Notes: a model not told the origin generated them from the letters alone. Positions 7,810 to 16,744 are shown, counted from the first letter of the stretch. The stretch: DNA of 64,000 nt from Candidatus Borkfalkia ceftriaxoniphila (GCF_004134775.1 NZ_SDOZ01000002.1:718005-782004), one strand, 5' to 3'. Numbers and translations: made by a program.

Positions 7810-8670
7810 CTATACCTCCGCCGCGTGCAGGCGTAAAAGTTCCGCCAACTTTTCTTTCATCTCTTTGCGCGCCACGATAAGATCCACAAAGCCCTTTTCC
7901 TGCAAAAACTCCGCGCGCTGAAACCCTTCGGGCAATTTCTGTCGGATGGTCTGTTCGATGACGCGCGGGCCGGCAAAACCGATGAGCGCGCCTTTTTCCG
8001 CTACAATGATATCCGATTCGAACGCGAAAGAAGCGGACACGCCGCCCGTCGTGGGATCGGTCAGAACGCTGATATACAAAAGCCCCGCTTCGCCGTGCTT
8101 GGCGACCGCGGCGCTCGTCTTTGCCATCTGCATGAGGGAAATGATGCCCTCCTGCATGCGCGCGCCGCCGCTCAGAACAAAGCCGACGACGGGAAGTTTT
8201 TGTTCCGTGGCGTATTCGAACAGCGAGGCGATTTTTTCGCCCACCGCGTGCCCCATGCTGCCCATCATAAAGCGGGGATCCATGGCAAACACCGCGGCTT
8301 TATGCCCGCCCGAAAAAGCGGTGCCGCACACGACCGCCTCTTTTTCAGAACTCGCCGCACGCGATTTTTCCAGTTTTTCGTCATATCCCGGGAATTGCAG
8401 CAGATTTTCGCCCGTCACTTCCGCGAAAAGTTCCTCAAATCCGTCGAAATTGAAGGATATGCGCTCGCGCGCGCCCATTTTATGGTAAAAGCCGCACTTC
8501 GGGCACATATATTGATTGGCTGCAAGTTCGTCGCACAGAATGATCTGCTTGCACTTTTCGCACTTTGTGGCGAGTTTTTCGGGAATCGCGGACGCAGTGG
8601 CCTCCCCGTCCCCTTCCAACTCGTTTTTCGGTTTTTTGAAGAAAAACTTTTTAATATCTTCGAATTTCAC
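7810..8670 (-). CDS. accD: Acetyl-CoA carboxylase carboxyltransferase subunit beta
   Basis: A 286-residue subunit with the N-terminal zinc ribbon seen in AccD: Cys37-x2-Cys40 and Cys56-x2-Cys59 (CEKC, CPKC). The carboxyltransferase core follows, with GGARMQEG at the acetyl-CoA site and the DPTTGGVSASFA stretch. It pairs with AccA in the heterotetramer. It lies 28 bases after accC and 1 base before accA. Confidence 0.96.
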   Translation of the reverse strand: MKFEDIKKFFFKKPKNELEGDGEATASAIPEKLATKCEKCKQIILCDELAANQYMCPKCGFYHKMGARERISFNFDGFEELFAEVTGENLLQFPGYDEKLEKSRAASSEKEAVVCGTAFSGGHKAAVFAMDPRFMMGSMGHAVGEKIASLFEYATEQKLPVVGFVLSGGARMQEGIISLMQMAKTSAAVAKHGEAGLLYISVLTDPTTGGVSASFAFESDIIVAEKGALIGFAGPRVIEQTIRQKLPEGFQRAEFLQEKGFVDLIVARKEMKEKLAELLRLHAAEV

Positions 8671-8698
8671 GTTACAAACTCCCTGTCTGCGGGTTTAT

Positions 8699-10042
8699 TT
8701 AGTAGTTTTTCAGAAATTTATCCAGGAAATTGGTGCAGTACTCGCCGCTCTTGAATGCGGGCTCGGCGAGGATATCGCCCGAAAGTTCCGCATTGGTGCA
8801 GACTCCCTCGATGACCAGTTCGCACAGCGCCGCCTGCATTTTCCGTATCGCCTCGGTGCGGTCGCGCGCGAAGACGATAAGTTTGCCGATCATGCTGTCG
8901 TAATAGGGCGGGATCATATAATCCTGGTAAATGGCGGTATCGAAACGCACCCACGGTCCGCCCGGAATGTGCAAAAGGTTGATCCTGCCGCAGCAGGGAC
9001 GGAAATTTTTGCGCACGTCCTCCGCGTTGATGCGGCACTCGATGGCGCAGCCGCGGAATCGGATATCTTCCTGTTTATACATGAACTCCACGCCCGCCGC
9101 GATGCGGATCTGCCACTTGACGATATCGATGCCCGTGACGTATTCGGTGACGGGGTGCTCGACTTGCAGGCGGGTGTTCATTTCCATAAAATAGAAATCG
9201 TTATTTTTATCGAGCAAAAACTCGATGGTGCCGAGGCTCGTGTAATTGACCGCTTTCGCCGCCAGCACGGCGCAGCGCATCATTTCGCGGCGCACGTCTT
9301 CTTTCAAAACGACGCAGGGGCTCTCCTCTATGAGTTTCTGGTTCTTGCGCTGCATGGAGCAGTCGCGCTCGCCCAAACACACCACGTTGCCCTGTTCGTC
9401 GGCGACGATCTGCATTTCCACGTGCTTGACGTCGGTCAGAAATTTTTCCAGATACACCTTGCCGTTGCCGAAAGCGGAGAGAGCCTCGTTGGACGCGAGC
9501 GCCACCGCGGTTTCGAAATCCTCTTCCCTTTCCACGATGCGGATCCCGCGGCCGCCGCCGCCCGCGCTCGCCTTGACGATGACGGGATAGCCTATTTTTG
9601 CAGCGAACGCCTTTGCCTCCGCAACGTCGGCGATCTCGTCGAGCCCGGGAACGACGGGCACGCCCGCCGCTTTCATGGTCCTTCTGGCCTCGTCCTTATC
9701 GCCCATTTTCGCGATGACGGAATAGTGCGGCCCGATGAACTTGACGTTGCATTTTTCGCAAAGTTCGGCAAAGCGCGCATTCTCGCTCAAAAGCCCGTAA
9801 CCGGGATGGATCGCCTGGCAGCCCGTCGCGATCGCCACGTCGATGATCGCGGTCATATTCAAATAACTGTCTTTCAAAAGCGCGGGGCCGATACAGTAAC
9901 TCTCGTCCGCCAGATTGACGTGCAGCGAGTTCGCGTCCGCCTCAGAGTATACCGCCACGGTGGAAATGCCCATTTCGTTGCAGGCACGGATGATGCGCAC
10001 GGCGATCTCGCCACGATTCGCTATCAGAATTTTACTGAACAT
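8699..10042 (-). CDS. accC: Biotin carboxylase subunit of acetyl-CoA carboxylase
   Basis: A 447-residue ATP-grasp enzyme that carboxylates the biotin carried by AccB. It starts MFSKILIANRGEIAVRI, the standard N-terminal biotin carboxylase domain. The ATP-grasp glycine loop is KASAGGGGRG near residue 163, and the catalytic segment EMNTRLQVEHPVTE lies near residue 287. Length and motifs fit AccC well. It sits between accB (11-base gap) and accD. The opposite strand has a 513-codon open frame here, which is a GC-driven shadow. Confidence 0.97.
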   Translation of the reverse strand: MFSKILIANRGEIAVRIIRACNEMGISTVAVYSEADANSLHVNLADESYCIGPALLKDSYLNMTAIIDVAIATGCQAIHPGYGLLSENARFAELCEKCNVKFIGPHYSVIAKMGDKDEARRTMKAAGVPVVPGLDEIADVAEAKAFAAKIGYPVIVKASAGGGGRGIRIVEREEDFETAVALASNEALSAFGNGKVYLEKFLTDVKHVEMQIVADEQGNVVCLGERDCSMQRKNQKLIEESPCVVLKEDVRREMMRCAVLAAKAVNYTSLGTIEFLLDKNNDFYFMEMNTRLQVEHPVTEYVTGIDIVKWQIRIAAGVEFMYKQEDIRFRGCAIECRINAEDVRKNFRPCCGRINLLHIPGGPWVRFDTAIYQDYMIPPYYDSMIGKLIVFARDRTEAIRKMQAALCELVIEGVCTNAELSGDILAEPAFKSGEYCTNFLDKFLKNY

Positions 10043-10053
10043 CTCTTACCCTT

Positions 10054-10509
10054 TTAAAATATCTTGAAAAGCACCTGCCCGAATTCGACCAAAGAGCCGT
10101 TTTCCGCGCAGATCTCCACAAGTTCGCCGTCCTCTTCCGCGACGACGTCGTTCATCAGTTTCATCGCCTCGATGATACAGAGCGTATCGCCCTTTTTCAC
10201 CTTGTCGCCCACTTTGATGAACGGCTCGGAATCGGGCGAAGGCGAGGTGTAAAAGATGCCCACCATGGGCGATTTCACGTCGCGGTATTTATTGAAATCC
10301 TTGATCTCGCGCTCGGTATCCGAGGCTGCGGGCTCCGTTGCCGAAAACTGCGGGGCGGCATGGGCGGACGCGGGGACGGGTAAAATTTCGCCTTTCTTTT
10401 CCAGTTTGATGGAAAAGGCGTTCTCCCCTTCCTTTTCGTTTATTTCCATAAAAGTCAGACCGCTGTCGTTGAAAATATCCACGATGCCTTTCAACTTTTT
10501 ATTATCCAT
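10054..10509 (-). CDS. accB: Biotin carboxyl carrier protein
   Basis: A 151-residue carrier. An N-terminal helix-rich part and a Pro/Ala-rich linker (residues ~42-65) lead to the biotinyl domain, with the biotinylation site Lys117 in CIIEAMKLMN. It cycles between AccC and the AccAD carboxyltransferase. It starts 18 bases after fabF and is followed at 11 bases by accC. Confidence 0.95.
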   Translation of the reverse strand: MDNKKLKGIVDIFNDSGLTFMEINEKEGENAFSIKLEKKGEILPVPASAHAAPQFSATEPAASDTEREIKDFNKYRDVKSPMVGIFYTSPSPDSEPFIKVGDKVKKGDTLCIIEAMKLMNDVVAEEDGELVEICAENGSLVEFGQVLFKIF

Positions 10510-10527
10510 GTTATACTCCTATGTGTA

Positions 10528-11763
10528 CTAATCCCTGTATTTCCTGAATGCAAGACAGCCGTTATGGCCTCCGAATCCCAGAGAGGTAGACAGCGCGAAT
10601 TCCAGCGGCGCCCGCACGGCGACGTTCGGCGTGACGTCGAGATCGCACTCGTCGTCCTTCACGCGGTAGTTGATCGTGGGCGGAATAACGCCTTCTTCGA
10701 GCGCTTTGACGGCGGCGATGGCCTCCACCGCGCCCGCGGCGCCGAGCATATGCCCCGTCATCGACTTTGTCGAAGAAACGTGCAGTTTATACGCGTTTTC
10801 GCCGAACGCCTTTTTGATGGCGGCGGTCTCCGTTTTATCGTTGAGCGGCGTTCCCGTGCCGTGCGCGTTGATATACAGTTTTTCGTCCGCGACCACGCCG
10901 CCCTCTTTCGCTGCCAGCATGATGGCGCGCGAGGAGGCGATCGCCTCGGGATTGGGCGCGGTCATGTGATAGGCGTCGTTGGTGCAGGCATAGCCCACGA
11001 CTTCGGCATAGATCTTCGCGCCGCGCCGTTTTGCGCGTTCCAGTTCTTCCAGAACGAGCACGCCGCCGCCTTCGCCCATCACGAAACCGCCGCGTTCCTT
11101 GTCGAAAGGAATGGAAGCGCGGTCTTTATCTTCGCTCTGCGAGAGCGCCTGACAACTGATGAACCCGCCGAAACAGATCTCGTTGATCGCCGCCTCGCTG
11201 CCGCCTGCGATCATCGCGTCGGCATAGCCGTGACGGACGGCGCGAAACGCCTCGCCGATGCTGTTCGTGGACGTGGCGCACGCCGTGACGACCGCAATAT
11301 TCGGCCCCTGCGCATTGTAGCGGATCGCCACCGTGCCCGAGGCGATGTTGGAGATCATCATCGGTACGAAATAGGGAGAAATGCGGTTCCAACCCTTTTC
11401 CATTCCCTTCGCGTGCTCTGCGACGAGGGTGTGAATGCCGCCGATCCCCGAACCGATATACACGCCCATGCGGTCGGGCTCCACGGTGCCCTCGATCTTG
11501 CTGTCTTCGACCGCCTGCACCGCCGCCGCCAAGGCGTACTGCGCGTACAGATCGGTCTTTCTGACGTCGCCCTTGGGCATATACAGCGCGGGGTCGAAGC
11601 CCTTGACCTCGCCCGCCAGTTTTGCCTTAAAGGAACCGATATCGAACGCGGTGACAAAATCGATGCCGTTCTTGCCCGCGATCATATTTTCCCAGGTTGA
11701 TTTCACGTCGTTGCCGAGCGGCGTGACCGCTCCCAGCCCCGTTACGACAACTCTTCTTTCCAT
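10528..11763 (-). CDS. fabF: Beta-ketoacyl-ACP synthase II
   Basis: A 411-residue elongating condensing enzyme. The frame extends 37 codons upstream, but the start at 11763 (MERRVVVTGLGAVTPLG) has GGAGG 5 bases before it and matches the family N-terminus. Active-site residues are visible: Cys162 in TACATSTN, His301 in NAHGTGTP, Lys333 and His338 in STKSMTGHMLG. It extends acyl-ACP by two carbons using malonyl-ACP. An unusually long 117-base gap containing a palindrome separates it from fabG, so it may have extra regulation. Confidence 0.97.
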   Translation of the reverse strand: MERRVVVTGLGAVTPLGNDVKSTWENMIAGKNGIDFVTAFDIGSFKAKLAGEVKGFDPALYMPKGDVRKTDLYAQYALAAAVQAVEDSKIEGTVEPDRMGVYIGSGIGGIHTLVAEHAKGMEKGWNRISPYFVPMMISNIASGTVAIRYNAQGPNIAVVTACATSTNSIGEAFRAVRHGYADAMIAGGSEAAINEICFGGFISCQALSQSEDKDRASIPFDKERGGFVMGEGGGVLVLEELERAKRRGAKIYAEVVGYACTNDAYHMTAPNPEAIASSRAIMLAAKEGGVVADEKLYINAHGTGTPLNDKTETAAIKKAFGENAYKLHVSSTKSMTGHMLGAAGAVEAIAAVKALEEGVIPPTINYRVKDDECDLDVTPNVAVRAPLEFALSTSLGFGGHNGCLAFRKYRD

Positions 11764-11857
11764 AAATCCTCCGTTATTGTTCACGAAAATCTTTTTGAAC
11801 CCACAAAAGTATTTTCCGTGATTTGAAAGGCTCCGCCCTTCGGTATTGCGCAGTTGA

Positions 11858-11879
11858 TTTTTGTGATCATTCACAAAAA
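11858..11879. promoter_or_regulatory. Perfect palindrome in the fabG-fabF gap
   Basis: TTTTTGTGA (11858-11866), TCAT, TCACAAAAA (11871-11879) forms a perfect 9-bp inverted repeat just after the fabG stop. A degenerate half-copy (TTTTCGTGA, minus strand near 11779-11787) lies ~80 bases closer to fabF. It does not match the FapR or FabT consensus as I know them. It may be a regulator site or an mRNA hairpin; no T run follows on the minus strand. Confidence 0.5.
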
Positions 11880-11880
11880 A

Positions 11881-12630
11881 TTACATGCACATGCCGCCGT
11901 CTACGCGCAGCACTTCGCCCGTGATATAGCGCGCGCGGTCGGAAACGAGAAAGAGCACCGCTTCCGCAATGTCTTCCGTTTCGCCCAGTTTCCCGAGGGG
12001 AATGAGTTTATACATCGCCTGTTTCTGCTCCTCGGAGAGCGCGTCGGTCATCGCCGTCTTGATAAAGCCGGGCGCGACCGCGTTGGCGGTGACGCCGCGC
12101 GGCGCAAATTCCTTGGCGACCGTCTTGGTCAGCCCGATGATGCCCGCTTTGGAAGCGGAATAATTCGCCTGCCCCGCGTTGCCCATGAGTCCGACGACCG
12201 AACTGATGGATACGATACGGCCGTAGCGCTTGCGCATCATATAGGGGGTGACGTGTTTGATCATGTTGAAACAACCTTTCAGGTTGATGTTGATGACGCG
12301 GTCCCAGTCCGCCTCTTCCATGCGGACGAGCAGTTTGTCCGCAGTGACGCCCGCGTTGTTGACGAGGATATCTATCTTGCCGAAATCCTTGAAAACTGCG
12401 TCCGCCGTCGCCTTTGCGGCGGCAAAATCCGAAACGTCGCAGCGATAATAGGCGACGCGCACGCCGCGTTCCGCGATCTTTGCGAGCGTTTCTTCCGCCG
12501 CGGACTTTTCGCCGTAGTCCACGACGGCGATATCCGTGCCTTCCGCCGCGAGCGCTAGCGCGATGGTCGCGCCGATGCCGCGGGCAGCGCCCGTGATGAG
12601 GGCGACTCTATTTTCAGTCTTTTCAGACAT
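11881..12630 (-). CDS. fabG: 3-oxoacyl-ACP reductase
   Basis: A 249-residue short-chain dehydrogenase that reduces 3-ketoacyl-ACP with NADPH. The cofactor loop is TGAARGIG (13-20) and NNAG lies at 91-94. The catalytic triad is Ser144, Tyr157 and Lys161 (SISSVVGLMG, NYSASKAG). The C-terminal GEVLRVDGGMCM is typical. It starts 18 bases after fabD with AAAAGGAG upstream. Confidence 0.97.
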   Translation of the reverse strand: MSEKTENRVALITGAARGIGATIALALAAEGTDIAVVDYGEKSAAEETLAKIAERGVRVAYYRCDVSDFAAAKATADAVFKDFGKIDILVNNAGVTADKLLVRMEEADWDRVININLKGCFNMIKHVTPYMMRKRYGRIVSISSVVGLMGNAGQANYSASKAGIIGLTKTVAKEFAPRGVTANAVAPGFIKTAMTDALSEEQKQAMYKLIPLGKLGETEDIAEAVLFLVSDRARYITGEVLRVDGGMCM

Positions 12631-12648
12631 AATGTTCTCCTTTTAAAG

Positions 12649-13485
12649 TCAGCCGCGCTGCACGAGATTGGTCAGCACCTTTCCGGGCCCCACCTCGATG
12701 AATTCTTCGATACCCGCGGCGCGCATATTTTCCACCGTTGCGGCAAAGCGCACGGGGGAACACATCTGTTCGGACAGCGTGCCGACGAAATCTTCTGCGT
12801 ACGGCAGCGCCGTGAGATTGGCGTACACGTCCATTCTCGGTTTTTGAAAGTTCAGCGCGGACAAAAATTCCGCGAATTTTTCCGCTTCGGGCGCAAGTTC
12901 GGGGCAATGGAACATACCGCTCACTTTGAGGGGGATCGCCCTTCCGCCCGCCTGTTTCACGCGCGCGGAAAATTCTTCCCGTTCGCTCATCGCGCAGGCG
13001 ACGACCGTCTGTTTGCGGGAATTATAGTTGGCGGGATGGGTATTTTTGCCGTCGCAGAGCGCTTCGACCGCCCCGGGCTCCAACCCGACGACGGCGATCA
13101 TACAACCCTGCACCCGCCCTGTGTATTCTTCCATCAACTGCGCGCGGCGCACGATGGCTTTGAGCGCGTCCTCTTCCGACAACGAGCCCGCAAAGCAAAG
13201 CGCGGGCACTTCGCCCACGGAAAATCCGCAGACCGCCTGCGGCGCGCCCGTTTCTTCCTCACGCGCGTACGCATACGCGAGATCCGCCAGAAACATGGCG
13301 GGCTGCGTCCAGAGCGTGCGGTTCAGATCTTCCTGCGGGCCGCAAAGCATCTTTTCGACGACGCCCGCGCACACGCTCTCCGCGCGCTCGAACAAATTTT
13401 TGACCTTGGGAAGGTCTTTCACGTCGGACGCCATGCCGACGACTTGGGCGCCCTGGCCCGCAAACAGATAGGCTAAACGTCCCAC
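12649..13485 (-). CDS. fabD: Malonyl-CoA:ACP transacylase (GTG start)
   Basis: A 278-residue transacylase that loads malonate onto ACP. The family N-terminus (RLAYLFAGQGAQ) fixes the start at a GTG at 13483-13485, with GGAGGG upstream; the longer upstream frame is fabK antisense/shadow. The start lies 13 bases inside fabK, so translation is coupled. The nucleophile is Ser89 in CGFSVGE, where most homologues have GHSLGE, and His193 in GMFHCPE is the catalytic histidine. It is slightly shorter than E. coli FabD (309). Confidence 0.94.
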   Translation of the reverse strand: MGRLAYLFAGQGAQVVGMASDVKDLPKVKNLFERAESVCAGVVEKMLCGPQEDLNRTLWTQPAMFLADLAYAYAREEETGAPQAVCGFSVGEVPALCFAGSLSEEDALKAIVRRAQLMEEYTGRVQGCMIAVVGLEPGAVEALCDGKNTHPANYNSRKQTVVACAMSEREEFSARVKQAGGRAIPLKVSGMFHCPELAPEAEKFAEFLSALNFQKPRMDVYANLTALPYAEDFVGTLSEQMCSPVRFAATVENMRAAGIEEFIEVGPGKVLTNLVQRG

Positions 13486-14414
13486 TTGACGCCCTCCATC
13501 AGTTTTTCCGCGCCCGCCATCACGTCGTCGACGATCTCTTTGGCGCTCTGTTCGCACTTCACGAGCCCCGCGATCTGTCCCGCGAGGAAACAGCCCTTTT
13601 CCGTGTCGCCCTCTTTGGCGGCAAAGCGCAGCGAACCCACGCCGAACTGTTCGAGTTCTTCGTCGGGAGTATTGCCGTCCGCCTCCAACTTGGCGTAAGC
13701 GTTGGTATAGGTGGTCTTGATCGAGCGGACGGGATGTCCCAGCCTTCTGCCCGTGACCATGGTGGAAATATCCTTGGCCGCCAGCACTTTCTGCTTATAA
13801 TTCGGGTGCACGGTGCACTCTTTTGCTACCAGAAAACGGGTGCCCATCTGCACACCGCACGCGCCGAGCGCAAAGGCGGCGACCATGCCCCGGCCATCCG
13901 CGATTCCGCCCGCGGCGACGACGGGGATCTTCACCGCGTCTACCACCTGCGGCACGAGCGCCATGGTCGTAAGGTCGCCCACGTGCCCGCCGCTCTCGCC
14001 GCCCTCGGCGATCACCGCGTCAACGCCCGCGCGCTCGACGATCTTCGCCAGCGCCGTGGACGCCACGACGGGAAGAATGGTGATACCCGCCTCTTTCCAC
14101 ATTTTGACGAAACGCGAGGGATTGCCCGCGCCCGTGGTGACGACGGGGACTTTTTCCTCGGCGACCACTTTCGCGACTTCTTCGACGAAAGGGCTCATCA
14201 GCATGAGATTGACGCCGAAGGGCTTATCCGTCATCGCTTTACAGGCGCGTATTTCGCTGCGCACCCAGTCGGCGTTCGCGTTCATGGCGGAAATGATGCC
14301 GAGGCCGCCCGCGTTGGAAACGGCGCTCGCGAGCGACGCGTCCGCGATCCACGCCATGCCGCCCTGGATAACGGGGTGCTCGATATGAAGTAATTTCGTT
14401 AATTTTGTCTGCAT
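13473..14414 (-). CDS. fabK: Enoyl-ACP reductase II (FMN-dependent)
   Basis: A 313-residue TIM-barrel flavoprotein of the FabK/nitronate monooxygenase family. It begins LTKLLHIEHPVIQGGMAWIAD, with VSNAGGLGIISA, VIAEGGESGGH and VVAAGGIADGRG, which line the FMN site. In this operon it is the enoyl-ACP reductase replacing FabI, as in streptococci and many clostridia, and such strains are usually insensitive to triclosan (family knowledge). It starts 12 bases after acpP and overlaps fabD. Confidence 0.94.
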   Translation of the reverse strand: MQTKLTKLLHIEHPVIQGGMAWIADASLASAVSNAGGLGIISAMNANADWVRSEIRACKAMTDKPFGVNLMLMSPFVEEVAKVVAEEKVPVVTTGAGNPSRFVKMWKEAGITILPVVASTALAKIVERAGVDAVIAEGGESGGHVGDLTTMALVPQVVDAVKIPVVAAGGIADGRGMVAAFALGACGVQMGTRFLVAKECTVHPNYKQKVLAAKDISTMVTGRRLGHPVRSIKTTYTNAYAKLEADGNTPDEELEQFGVGSLRFAAKEGDTEKGCFLAGQIAGLVKCEQSAKEIVDDVMAGAEKLMEGVKWDV

Positions 14415-14426
14415 AGTACCGCTTGC

Positions 14427-14654
14427 TTACTTGTTTGCGACGGCCTCGTCGATCTTTTTGACCAGTTCGCCCACGGTGGAGAGAGCCATATTGTCGCCCA
14501 AAGAAATATCGTACGCCTCTTCGATCTGCATGACGATATCCACTTTATCCAGAGAGTCGAAGTCCAGTTCGTCGAACGTGGTATCCATGTTCACGTCCAG
14601 TTCTTCGCCCTTGCATTCGCTGAGAATTTCCTTCAATTTCGCCAAAGTTTCCAT
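14427..14654 (-). CDS. acpP: Acyl carrier protein
   Basis: A 75-residue acidic four-helix protein. The phosphopantetheine attachment site is Ser34 in the DSLDKVD motif. It carries growing acyl chains between the Fab enzymes encoded on either side (fabH 17 bases upstream, fabK 12 bases downstream). Confidence 0.97.
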   Translation of the reverse strand: METLAKLKEILSECKGEELDVNMDTTFDELDFDSLDKVDIVMQIEEAYDISLGDNMALSTVGELVKKIDEAVANK

Positions 14655-14671
14655 TTTTTCAATCTCCTTTT

Positions 14672-15634
14672 TTAATCTTTATTCCATTTTATGAGTAAAG
14701 CGCCGCTCGTCAGTCCGCCTCCGAACGCGACGAACAGCAACTTGTCTCCTCTGTGAAAGGTGCCCTTTTTGGCAAATTCGTCCAAAAGCACCATGATCGA
14801 AGTCGCGCTCATGTTGCCGTATTCGGCAATGTTCATGAGCACTTTGCTCTTTTCTATTTTAAACTTTTTCTGACAGGCGTCCACGATGCGCACGTTCGCC
14901 TGATGCGGGAGGAACCAGTCCACTTCCGCAGGCTCGATGCCCGCCTTTTTACAGACGTTTTCGATCTCGTGACCCATGGCGTTGACCGCGAATTTATACA
15001 CTTCCTGCCCGTCCATGTGCATGACCATCTTTTCCGCCTTGATCTCGTTGAAACGGCTTTCGCCCTCGAACGAGGGCATGCGGATGGACACGCTGTCGGG
15101 CTTTCCCGAAAGTATGCCCGCAAGACGCCCTTCGCCCTTTCCCACGACCATGGCGCCGCTGCCGTCGCCGAACAGTACGCAGGACGCGCGGTCGTTCCAG
15201 TCGACGAGTTTGGACATCGCCTCGGCGGATACGATGAGTATTTTATCCGCTTTGCCCGTGGAAATGAGAGAATCGGCAAGTTCCATGCAATACAGAACGC
15301 CCACGCACGCCGCGTTGACGTCGAACGCGGGCGCGGCGATGCCGAGTTTTTCCGCCACGCAGAACGCGAACGAGGGCGTGACGGTGTCGCCGCGCATGGT
15401 CGCCGCCAGCACGAACCCGATCTCCGAAGGAGAAGTTTTTGCATCTTCCAGGGCAATCTCCGCGGAACCGACGGCAAGATCGAGCAGCGTTTCGTCGGTC
15501 AGAACGTGCCTTTTCCGGATGCCCGTGCGCGTATAGATCCATTCGTCGGACGTATCGAGAAATTCTGTTAAATCATCGTTGGTGACAACTTTTCGGGGGA
15601 CGCGGCTGCCCGTGCCCAGAATATCGAATGACAT
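14672..15634 (-). CDS. fabH: Beta-ketoacyl-ACP synthase III
   Basis: A 320-residue initiating condensing enzyme that joins acetyl-CoA (or a branched starter) with malonyl-ACP. The catalytic triad is visible as Cys110 in NAACVGV, His244 in PHQANVRI and Asn274 in EYGNMSATS. Length matches the family. GGAAGG precedes the start. A short GC hairpin followed by T residues lies in the 76-base gap after fabZ and may reduce read-through. Confidence 0.96.
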   Translation of the reverse strand: MSFDILGTGSRVPRKVVTNDDLTEFLDTSDEWIYTRTGIRKRHVLTDETLLDLAVGSAEIALEDAKTSPSEIGFVLAATMRGDTVTPSFAFCVAEKLGIAAPAFDVNAACVGVLYCMELADSLISTGKADKILIVSAEAMSKLVDWNDRASCVLFGDGSGAMVVGKGEGRLAGILSGKPDSVSIRMPSFEGESRFNEIKAEKMVMHMDGQEVYKFAVNAMGHEIENVCKKAGIEPAEVDWFLPHQANVRIVDACQKKFKIEKSKVLMNIAEYGNMSATSIMVLLDEFAKKGTFHRGDKLLFVAFGGGLTSGALLIKWNKD

Positions 15635-15654
15635 TTTATCTTCCTTCCAAACAT

Positions 15655-15677
15655 GAAAAAACCCGCTTCGGGAAAAA
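15655..15677 (-). terminator. Weak attenuator-like hairpin between fabZ and fabH
   Basis: On the minus strand CCCG-AAG-CGGG is followed directly by six T. The stem is only 4 bp, so it is at best a partial terminator that could set the ratio of fabZ to the downstream genes. Confidence 0.35.
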
Positions 15678-15710
15678 TTTCGTCGAAACAGTTTTTACGT
15701 ACTTTTATCC

Positions 15711-16130
15711 TTATTTTTCGGGGGGAACCATTGCAAACGAGAATTCCGCGCAGGTGCAAAGTTTTCCGTTCGCCTTCAAATTCCCCTTGGCGAAACAGAA
15801 AATGCCCTTTCTCGCCGTAATGGAAACGGTCATGACGGCGGTGTCGCCGGGCAGAAGCGGGTGCTTGAATTTGACGTTGTTGAGCCCCGTGTACATGGGC
15901 GTGGCGCCCTCGTTGTCGCACAAAAGCGCGACGGAGGTCTGCGCGATCATTTCCAGTTGGATGACGCCCGGCACGATGGGATTGCCGGGAAAATGCCCCT
16001 GCAAAAAGAATTCGTCGCCGCGCACGGTGTACTTGCCCACGGCTTCGCCCCCTTCGTTTACGTTCACTTCATCCAAAAGGAGCATGGGTTCCCGATGCGG
16101 GAGGTGCTTTTTGATTTCCTCTCTGAACAT
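15711..16130 (-). CDS. fabZ: 3-hydroxyacyl-ACP dehydratase
   Basis: A 139-residue hot-dog-fold dehydratase. His46 in GHFPGNPIVPG and Glu60 in QLEMIAQ are the catalytic pair. It dehydrates 3-hydroxyacyl-ACP to the trans-2-enoyl form. It is the first gene of the fatty-acid operon, ~60 bases downstream of a good sigma-A promoter. GAGGAAGAG lies upstream of the ATG. Confidence 0.96.
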   Translation of the reverse strand: MFREEIKKHLPHREPMLLLDEVNVNEGGEAVGKYTVRGDEFFLQGHFPGNPIVPGVIQLEMIAQTSVALLCDNEGATPMYTGLNNVKFKHPLLPGDTAVMTVSITARKGIFCFAKGNLKANGKLCTCAEFSFAMVPPEK

Positions 16131-16188
16131 AACTACTCTTCCTCTAAATCCTAAAATTAGCGCCGCCGCGTGCGGCCGCTTTCAATTT

Positions 16189-16218
16189 ATTTTACCAAAT
16201 GTTTTATAATAATGTCAA
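16189..16218 (-). promoter_or_regulatory. Sigma-A promoter of the fatty-acid operon
   Basis: On the minus strand TTGACA (16213-16218), an 18-base spacer and TAAAAT (16189-16194) preceded by TG one base upstream (extended -10). It drives fabZ through at least accA and probably degV. No FapR or FabT gene is next to the operon. Confidence 0.75.
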
Positions 16219-16279
16219 ACGATTAACAATCCGCCCGCTTTTTTCACCCATTTTTCGGATTGTGTCGCCGAGGTGAAAA

Positions 16280-16708
16280 TCAGTTCGGAAAGACTTCGGG
16301 CGGTTCCCTGTCCTCGGGAAAGAGCGCGCCGCCCACCACGGGCAGAACGAGCGGCGCGACGAACGCCGCGCCCGTGAGATTGGTGACCGCCGCCCTGAGA
16401 TAGGGATACAGGATCGCGACCGCCTGCACGTTGAACGCGCGCCGTTCGAAGTCGCTTCCGACTTCCGCCTCGAATACGCCCGTCAGGCAGACTTTCAGAT
16501 CGAAGGGCTTGGGCGAAGTTTCGCTGCTCTCTATTTTGACTTCCAACGTCACGAAATGCAATTTTTCGTTGTCGGGCGTCTTGCGCACGCGGCGGGAAAA
16601 AGAGGGCTTCAAGTCCAGTTTCGCGTCTTTGGGAATCTTCACGTTGTTTTGTTTGAAACTGAGTTCTTCCGCGCGGATCCCGCGCAGATTCAAAGAAATA
16701 TGTTCCAT
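16280..16708 (-). CDS. SecB-like chaperone
   Basis: A 142-residue protein resembling the SecB export chaperone family (PF02556). The C-terminal half carries the diagnostic AILYPYLRAAVTNLTGAA, then PLVLPVVGGALF, equivalent to the LFPYxRxxIxxLT...PPLxLPPxxF signature of SecB. SecB proteins bind unfolded preproteins; SecB-like forms also serve as chaperones in toxin-antitoxin-chaperone systems. SecB itself is mainly proteobacterial, so its presence here is unusual. It stands alone with a near-perfect promoter; no toxin gene sits beside it. Confidence 0.72.
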   Translation of the reverse strand: MEHISLNLRGIRAEELSFKQNNVKIPKDAKLDLKPSFSRRVRKTPDNEKLHFVTLEVKIESSETSPKPFDLKVCLTGVFEAEVGSDFERRAFNVQAVAILYPYLRAAVTNLTGAAFVAPLVLPVVGGALFPEDREPPEVFPN

Positions 16709-16744
16709 GACTCACACCCCCGAATCTACAATATATGCCTATAA

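Noticed and set aside
8516..10057. 513-codon open frame on the plus strand, opposite accC
   Set aside because: It is antisense to a clear biotin carboxylase, has no family resemblance and arises from GC-rich third positions.
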